A stretch of DNA of 64,000 bases from the NCBI GenBank assembly GCA_026129765.1, contig JAHCHP010000002.1, forward strand, positions 124,001-188,000, read 5' to 3'. Both the position numbers and the translations under genes were made by a program. The notes beneath the pieces were generated by a model. That model did not search any database, was not told where the DNA came from, and saw nothing but the letters and a program-made list of their open reading frames with translations. Below, piece by piece: positions 58,213 through 64,000 of the stretch (position 1 is the first letter of the stretch; each line of letters begins with the position of its first letter). Source of the stretch: Fimbriimonadia bacterium (GTDB lineage Bacteria; Armatimonadota; Fimbriimonadia; Fimbriimonadales; GBS-DC).

Positions 58213-59475
58213 CTACGCGCCGCCCGCATAAACGGCTTGAATCACTTCGTTCGGAACCGTGATCCCGCGCATGACCTTCTCGCGTCCATCCTCCAACATC
58301 GTGCGGTAGCCCTGTTTGCGCGCGACTTGCATGATCTCATCGCCGGAAGCATTTTGGACAATCGCTTCGCGAATCTCTGGCGTAATGTTCAATAGTTCAA
58401 AGATGCCGGTTCTGCCTTTGAATCCCGTTCCGCGACACGATTGACAGCCCTTTCCGGTCGCCAACTTCAACTGAGCCGCCTGCTCCGGCGGAATCTTCAA
58501 TGCCGCCAATTCATCCGGCGTCGCCTGATAAGCCACCCGGCAATCAGGACACACCACGCGCACCAACCGCTGCCCCATCGCGCACGCCAGTGTCGCGGAA
58601 ATCAGATAATCTTCCGCGCCCATATCGATCATACGGCTCAGGCTCTCAATCGCGTTGTTCGTGTGTAAGGTCGAGAGCACCAAATGCCCTGTCAACGCGG
58701 CTTGAATCCCGATATTCAGCGATTCGCGGTCGCGAATTTCACCGATCATAATCACATCGGGGTCATGGCGCAGCATCGCCCTCAGCGCGCGCGGGAACGT
58801 GATCTTTTCAGAGACCTGCACCTGCATCACATTATCCGGGAACTCATACTCCACCGGGTCTTCCACCGTCACCAAGTTTCGCTTCTTCCGATCCAGCGTG
58901 TTCAGCGAGGCATAGAGCGTCGAGGTTTTGCCCGATCCGGTCGGACCCGTGACCACCAGCATCCCATACGCGGTCTGCAGGGCGCGTTTCCAACTCCCCA
59001 ACACATCGGGCGGCATACCGATTTTGTCCAGTTCCACGCGCATGCGCGCTGGGTCCAGCAGCCTCATCACGATACGCTCACCATTCAACGAAGGAATACA
59101 CGAAACGCGCGCGCTCAGTTTGCGATCCATATACTCCATATCGATACGCCCGTCCTGAGTGTCGCGCTTCTCATCCAAATGCATGTTCGCCGCCAGTTTC
59201 ACCCTCGCCAGCATCGCCTGGGCGATCTCCGATTCTTGAATCAATTCCTGCTCATGCAGCACGCCGTCCACACGAAACCGGACCCGCAACATGTTGCGTT
59301 CCGGGTGCATATGAATATCTGACGCGCCCGCTTCCAACGCTTGAATAAACATATAATCCACGCGCTGAACCGCCAATGACATATCTTCGCCGCCCATCTC
59401 GCGCAGCGTGCCGGATTGACGCATTAAGATACGAAACATTCTGCCTGAGCCGCGTGGGTTCTGTCCACTATACAT
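58213..59475 (-). CDS. Type II secretion/type IV pilus assembly ATPase (GspE/PilB family)
   Basis: A 420-residue hexameric ATPase without the usual N-terminal MshEN-type domain. Seen: SDIHMHPERNMLRVRFRVDGVLHE, Walker A GPTGSGKTSTLYASL, the Asp box EDPVEYEF, Walker B DVIMIGEIRD, HLVLSTLHTNNA and the zinc site CPDC...CQSCRGTGFKGRTG. It powers assembly of pseudopili made from prepilin-like proteins such as the one at 10.3 kb. GAGGTGACAGAGG precedes the ATG. No other pilus gene is nearby. Confidence 0.93.
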   Translation of the reverse strand: MYSGQNPRGSGRMFRILMRQSGTLREMGGEDMSLAVQRVDYMFIQALEAGASDIHMHPERNMLRVRFRVDGVLHEQELIQESEIAQAMLARVKLAANMHLDEKRDTQDGRIDMEYMDRKLSARVSCIPSLNGERIVMRLLDPARMRVELDKIGMPPDVLGSWKRALQTAYGMLVVTGPTGSGKTSTLYASLNTLDRKKRNLVTVEDPVEYEFPDNVMQVQVSEKITFPRALRAMLRHDPDVIMIGEIRDRESLNIGIQAALTGHLVLSTLHTNNAIESLSRMIDMGAEDYLISATLACAMGQRLVRVVCPDCRVAYQATPDELAALKIPPEQAAQLKLATGKGCQSCRGTGFKGRTGIFELLNITPEIREAIVQNASGDEIMQVARKQGYRTMLEDGREKVMRGITVPNEVIQAVYAGGA

Positions 59476-59630
59476 CCTCTGTCACCTCTCCCCCTAAATT
59501 AGGCAAGCCCCTGCCCGACTCCTGCTATACTAAAGGAATAGATTGAGAAGGCATAGATTGAGAGAACTCTGTGTGCTGAACAACTAACTATAAAAATCCG
59601 TGCCAAAACCAAAGATTTTTCTTGAATCAC

Positions 59631-59661
59631 TTGACTTAGCCCTGCCTTGTGCAGGTATAAT
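59631..59661 (+). promoter_or_regulatory. rpoBC promoter
   Basis: TTGACT (59631-59636), a 19-base spacer and TATAAT (59656-59661). The spacer contains a short palindrome CCTGC...GCAGG (59641-59655). A normal leader with GGAGGG follows. The promoter stands directly before rpoB. Confidence 0.65.
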
Positions 59662-59693
59662 GTATGGCTTTGCGTAATGCAGGAGGGAACTGA

Positions 59694-62600
59694 ATGCGTA
59701 TTGTCCGCCACCAAAAAAAACGTGTAGAAACGATCCTCGAGCCGCCGCACCTCATAGAAATGCAATTGAACTCGTATCGATGGTTTCTGGAGGAAGGGCT
59801 GCCCGAACAATTCAAAACTTTTTCGCCCATTTATGACCTGACAGGACAACACTTTATCGAATTTGTCGATTTTACGCTGGGAGAACCCAAATATTCGCTG
59901 GAAGAGTGCCGCGAGCGCGAAATGACCTTCGAGGCGCCGTTGCGCGTGCTGGTGCGCTATGGCGCAAAAGAAGGCGAGATCAACGAAACCGAAATCTATC
60001 TGGGCGACCTGCCCTTAATGACCGACAGCGGGACCTTTATCATCAATGGGCGTGAGCGCGTCATCGTCAGCCAGATCACCCGCTCGCCCGGAGTCTACTT
60101 CGCAGACGACGTGGACTATACCATGCAGATTCTAGTTTCCAGCCGGATCATCCCCACCGAGGGACCGTGGATGGAAATCGACAGCGACCAGAACTGGGTC
60201 ATACGAGCGCAAATCCATCAATCGAAGCGCGTGCCAATTACGCAAATGATGAAAGCTTTCGCGGCGTTTGGCGACGAACGCAACGGCGAGTCGCCCCGCG
60301 CTGCCGTTGAAATGATGTTGAAAGACGCCATTCATTGGCGATTGGAAGAGGACCTTGTGGACCAAGAGACTGGCGAAGTGGTTCAGGCGGGAACCCTTAT
60401 CACAGAAGAATTACTCAATGAGAACCCCGGCTTGGGCAACCGAAAGGCGATGGTGAACATTCCTTACGCGACGGACAAGGATGGACGCCCCACCTTGACC
60501 AACGAGGTGATTTTGATGCTGTTCGGACGCCGGGAAACCCTCCAGAACCCGGCGCGGGACGAACTCATCGGCAAACGCCCTCTCAGCGACATTATGGACC
60601 CCAGCAAACCGGACAAGACGATGGTGAAACGGCTCCAAAGAATCGAGCGGGAAGTCGCGAAGAAAATCGAAGCGCTGGGCATGGAGCAGTTGGAAGTTCT
60701 TGCCGTTCCGAAATTTGTCGAGTCCACTTTGGACAGCGACCCAACCGCCAACTCGCGTGAAGCGATTTTGGATTTCTATCGCCGTGTCCGACCGGGCGAA
60801 CCCGCCGTGGAAGAAAATGCGCGCAACGTCTTTTACTCGCTGCTGCTTGATCCGCGCCGCTACGACCTGGCGAAAGTGGGACGCCACCAACTGAACCGGA
60901 GACTGCGTATCGGATTGCCGATTGTCCACCGGCGAATCACGGTTGCCGACTTAGTGCGGACAGTCAACTATATGATCGAGATGCGCGAAGAATCTTACGG
61001 TTCGGACGATATCGACCACTTGGCGAACAAGCGTGTGCGCTCTATCGGCGAACTGTTGCAGTCGCACCTGCGGGTGGGTTTCCTGCGAACCGAAAAAACG
61101 GCGCGAGAACGCATGACCACCGCATCCGACACCGATCAGGTACTGCCAAGCGTTATCTTGAGCGTGAAACCGATCTCGGCGGCGATTCGGTCGTTCTTCG
61201 CCACAAGCCGCCTGTCTACCTTCATGGACCAAACCAACCCGCTGGCAGAACTGGCAAACAAGCGACGCCTCTCCGCCTTGGGACCGGGTGGTCTGACCCG
61301 CCAGAGCGCAAAGTTGGAAGTGCGCGACGTTCACCGTTCCCACTACGGGCGCGTCTGCCCCATCGAGACGCCGGAAGGTCAGAACATCGGGCTGATCAAC
61401 CAGCTGACGCTTTATGGCAGAGTGGACGAATTTGGCTTCATCCGAACGCCCTACCGTATCGTAAAAGATGGACACGTAACCGACGAAATCGTCCATATGT
61501 CTGCGGCAGAAGATGATGATCTCTATGTCGCGCCTGCCGATGTGCCGATTGACGAAAACGGTCGAATCATCTCAGACGATGTGCAAGTGCGTCACCAGGG
61601 AACCTACCCCACCGTTAAGCGGGAAGATGTGCGCTATATGGACGTCGCGCCCGCCCAAATCTTCTCGGTCTCGACGGCGATGATCCCGTTCGTGGAAAAC
61701 GACGACGCGAACCGCGCGCTGATGGGAGCCAACATGCAGCGCCAAGCGGTGCCGTTACTGAAGCCCGATGCGCCGCTGGTGCATACCGGCGCGGAACGGA
61801 AAGCCGCTTATGACGCGCCCAGTGTCGTGGTGGCAGAAGCCGACGGCGTGGTTTCTTTCATCTCTTCGAACGAGATTCGAGTGACCCGCGAAGATGAACA
61901 TATAGACACCTATTCCTTGACCCATATGCATCAGTCGAACAAAGGCACGACCTTTACCTACCTGCCCTGTGTGCGTTTAGGACAGCGCGTTCGCGCAGGC
62001 GAGCCTTTGGCGGATGGCGCCAGTACCGAGAACGGCGAACTCGCGCTGGGCAAGAACATCTTAGTCGCGTTCCTGCCCTGGGGCGGCTACAACTATGAAG
62101 ACGCGATCTTGGTTTCCGAACGCTTGCTGCATGAAGAGACCTTCAACAGCATCCACTTGGAACGCTATCAAGCGGAAGCCACCGACACCAAACTGGGACC
62201 GGAGGAGATTACAAGCGACTTGCCCGGAGCCGGCGAAGATGCGCGCCGTAACTTAGACGAAAACGGTATCATCCGAATCGGAGCGGAAGTCGCGCCAGAT
62301 GATATCCTGGTGGGCAAAATCGCGCCCAAGGGACAAACCGAAAGCTCGGCAGAACAGCGGCTGATTATCGCCATCTTCGGCAAGAAAGCGGAAGAGATGC
62401 GCGATGTGTCGCTTAAGCTGCCCCATGGCGAGCGAGGTTATGTCATCAAAGTGACCCAGTTCGCGCGCTTCAAATACCAGTGCGCCAACTGCCAACATAT
62501 CGCCTTTTTCTCCAAATTGCCCGAGAACCTGGACTGCGCGCATTGCCGGGGACAGCTTAAACAGCTGCCTGCCGACGAACTGGCTGCTGGAACCAATCAC

Positions 62601-63662
62601 CTGGCGCGCGTGCTGGTCGCGACCCGCCGCCCCTTGACCGAGGGCGACAAAATGGCAGGACGACACGGCAACAAAGGCGTTATCTCCAAGATACTGCCGA
62701 TGGAAGATATGCCTTTCTTGGCGGATGGGACCCCTGTGGACATCGTACTGAACCCGTTGGGTGTGCCGTCGCGAATGAACATCGGGCAAATTCTGGAACT
62801 TCACTTGGGGTTGGTCGCCAAGAAATTGGGCTTGCGGTTCCAAACCCCTGCCTTCCAAGGCTCGACCGACGAGGAGATTCAAGAAGAGATACAAATTCTT
62901 GTGGACCGCCTGCGGCGCGATGCGCTGCTGAAGTTCGCGCGTGAAGAGATGGAACTAAATATCCAAGTCTCCTACCGGGCAAACACGGAAGATGCATTGG
63001 AAGCCGTGATGGATGCGATCAAAGACGCAAGCGAAGAACAGAAAGAGCGTGTTTCTCTCTGCACTGCGCTGCCGGTCAACGCGCCGTTAGAAGAGATCAG
63101 AAAAGTCATAGAAGAGCGCATGGCTCAACGATCCGGCTTCGATGCCAAGAGCGGGAAAGCCATCCTGCGCGATGGACGAACCGGCGATCAGTTTGAGAAC
63201 CATGTCGCGGTCGGCTATGTCTACATGCTGAAGCTGGAACACCTTGCCGAAGAGAAAATCCATGCGCGCTCCATTGGTCCCTACTCACTGGTCACCCAGC
63301 AGCCGCTGGGAGGTAAAGCGCAGTTTGGAGGTCAACGGTTCGGCGAAATGGAAGTCTGGGCGCTGGAGGCTTACGGCGCAGCGCACATGCTGCAAGAAAT
63401 GCTGACCATCAAATCGGACGACGTGACGGGGCGTATCCGCACTTACGAAGCCATCATCAAGGGCGCGCCGGTGCTGCAGCCTTCGGTGCCGGAGTCGTTC
63501 AAGATTTTGACGAACGAACTGCGCGCGCTGGGGCTGAAGGTGACGCTTATCGATACGAACAACAATCCTATCGAACTGCGCTCGTTGGAGGACTTAGAAG
63601 ATGAAGACCACAATCGTCCCAAACTTCGACTGCCTCAGACGCTCGGAGAGGATGATTTCTAA
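59694..63662 (+). CDS. rpoB: DNA-directed RNA polymerase subunit beta
   Basis: Catalytic beta subunit, 1322 residues. Seen: [11 protein letters not shown], the rifampicin region [20 protein letters not shown] followed by [48 protein letters not shown] and the C-terminal [18 protein letters not shown]. Two oddities: a zinc-ribbon insertion with C930, C933, C948 and C951 just before [12 protein letters not shown], and several non-consensus residues in the rifampicin pocket (T509, T514, A518 and N522, in place of E. coli Q513, N518, S522 and H526). It is not preceded by rplJL, unlike the usual order; a promoter lies in front of it instead. GGAGGG lies 6 bases before the ATG. Confidence 0.98.
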   Translation: MRIVRHQKKRVETILEPPHLIEMQLNSYRWFLEEGLPEQFKTFSPIYDLTGQHFIEFVDFTLGEPKYSLEECREREMTFEAPLRVLVRYGAKEGEINETEIYLGDLPLMTDSGTFIINGRERVIVSQITRSPGVYFADDVDYTMQILVSSRIIPTEGPWMEIDSDQNWVIRAQIHQSKRVPITQMMKAFAAFGDERNGESPRAAVEMMLKDAIHWRLEEDLVDQETGEVVQAGTLITEELLNENPGLGNRKAMVNIPYATDKDGRPTLTNEVILMLFGRRETLQNPARDELIGKRPLSDIMDPSKPDKTMVKRLQRIEREVAKKIEALGMEQLEVLAVPKFVESTLDSDPTANSREAILDFYRRVRPGEPAVEENARNVFYSLLLDPRRYDLAKVGRHQLNRRLRIGLPIVHRRITVADLVRTVNYMIEMREESYGSDDIDHLANKRVRSIGELLQSHLRVGFLRTEKTARERMTTASDTDQVLPSVILSVKPISAAIRSFFATSRLSTFMDQTNPLAELANKRRLSALGPGGLTRQSAKLEVRDVHRSHYGRVCPIETPEGQNIGLINQLTLYGRVDEFGFIRTPYRIVKDGHVTDEIVHMSAAEDDDLYVAPADVPIDENGRIISDDVQVRHQGTYPTVKREDVRYMDVAPAQIFSVSTAMIPFVENDDANRALMGANMQRQAVPLLKPDAPLVHTGAERKAAYDAPSVVVAEADGVVSFISSNEIRVTREDEHIDTYSLTHMHQSNKGTTFTYLPCVRLGQRVRAGEPLADGASTENGELALGKNILVAFLPWGGYNYEDAILVSERLLHEETFNSIHLERYQAEATDTKLGPEEITSDLPGAGEDARRNLDENGIIRIGAEVAPDDILVGKIAPKGQTESSAEQRLIIAIFGKKAEEMRDVSLKLPHGERGYVIKVTQFARFKYQCANCQHIAFFSKLPENLDCAHCRGQLKQLPADELAAGTNHLARVLVATRRPLTEGDKMAGRHGNKGVISKILPMEDMPFLADGTPVDIVLNPLGVPSRMNIGQILELHLGLVAKKLGLRFQTPAFQGSTDEEIQEEIQILVDRLRRDALLKFAREEMELNIQVSYRANTEDALEAVMDAIKDASEEQKERVSLCTALPVNAPLEEIRKVIEERMAQRSGFDAKSGKAILRDGRTGDQFENHVAVGYVYMLKLEHLAEEKIHARSIGPYSLVTQQPLGGKAQFGGQRFGEMEVWALEAYGAAHMLQEMLTIKSDDVTGRIRTYEAIIKGAPVLQPSVPESFKILTNELRALGLKVTLIDTNNNPIELRSLEDLEDEDHNRPKLRLPQTLGEDDF

Positions 63663-63739
63663 CGATCAACCCAACAACCATCGACAACAACCGGAGGGAG
63701 CGCGCCAAGCTTCCTCCTCCATCAACGCAATTGAGGTGA

Positions 63740-64000
<261 letters not shown>

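Overview
The window looks like the chromosome of a free-living bacterium of the Armatimonadota, probably near the Fimbriimonadia. This is inferred from the type of proteins, not from a marker search. The signs are secreted proteins ending in paired dockerin-like repeats of the type [10 protein letters not shown], prepilin-like DUF1559 proteins, a PEP-CTERM protein, and a cyclase-STAND-TPR regulator. There is no rRNA operon, CRISPR array, prophage or complete insertion sequence. One tRNA (Gly-CCC) is present.

Layout. 1-7.1 kb: a minus-strand set (PhnP-like hydrolase, peptide-type ABC ATPase, prenyl diphosphate synthase), then a nucleoside-type MFS transporter, a phytanoyl-CoA dioxygenase-like protein and a large redoxin/cytochrome c/copper monooxygenase-like fusion. 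7.1-13.3 kb: two facing, paralogous carbohydrate loci. Each has a LacI repressor and a secreted dockerin protein; one adds a GH16-like enzyme and the other a prepilin-like protein. Palindromic operator-like sites sit at both promoters. 13.4-18.2 kb: an Rpn-like nuclease, thioesterases, a 29-codon membrane protein and a feo iron operon in which FeoB is split in two. 18.2-25.6 kb: acetyl-CoA synthetase, a PEP-CTERM protein, a lone sugar permease, speD with a long structured leader, mutY and a matrixin-like protease. 25.7-31.5 kb: housekeeping genes (rpmE, DUF1385, thyX, coaD), a DUF433/DUF5615 toxin-antitoxin pair and several mosaic repeats. 31.5-37.5 kb: two tandem copies of a secreted putative glycosidase; the duplication also copied the start of the neighbouring M50 protease gene, which survives as a fossil. 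37.5-44.2 kb: a minus-strand run of eight genes, five of which form a compact membrane cluster of unknown function around a DUF6754-like protein. 44.3-51.7 kb: tRNA-Gly, a deacetylase-like protein, an M29 aminopeptidase, two toxin-antitoxin loci (one with a broken toxin), an ABC exporter with an unusual N-terminus and a frameshifted membrane gene. 51.7-64 kb: glnD, the cyclase-STAND-TPR regulator, a GDPD, a CBS protein, a PilB/GspE ATPase, then rpoB and the start of rpoC.

Regulatory theme. Many genes use a TATAAT-like box only 6-10 bases before the start codon and no Shine-Dalgarno sequence, which suggests leaderless mRNAs. Others have a normal leader with GGAGG. The points I find most worth checking are the DUF6754 membrane cluster, the speD leader with its upstream ORF and mutually exclusive hairpins, the duplication fossil at 33.6 kb, the mirrored LacI loci, and RpoB, which has a zinc-ribbon insertion and non-consensus residues in the rifampicin pocket.
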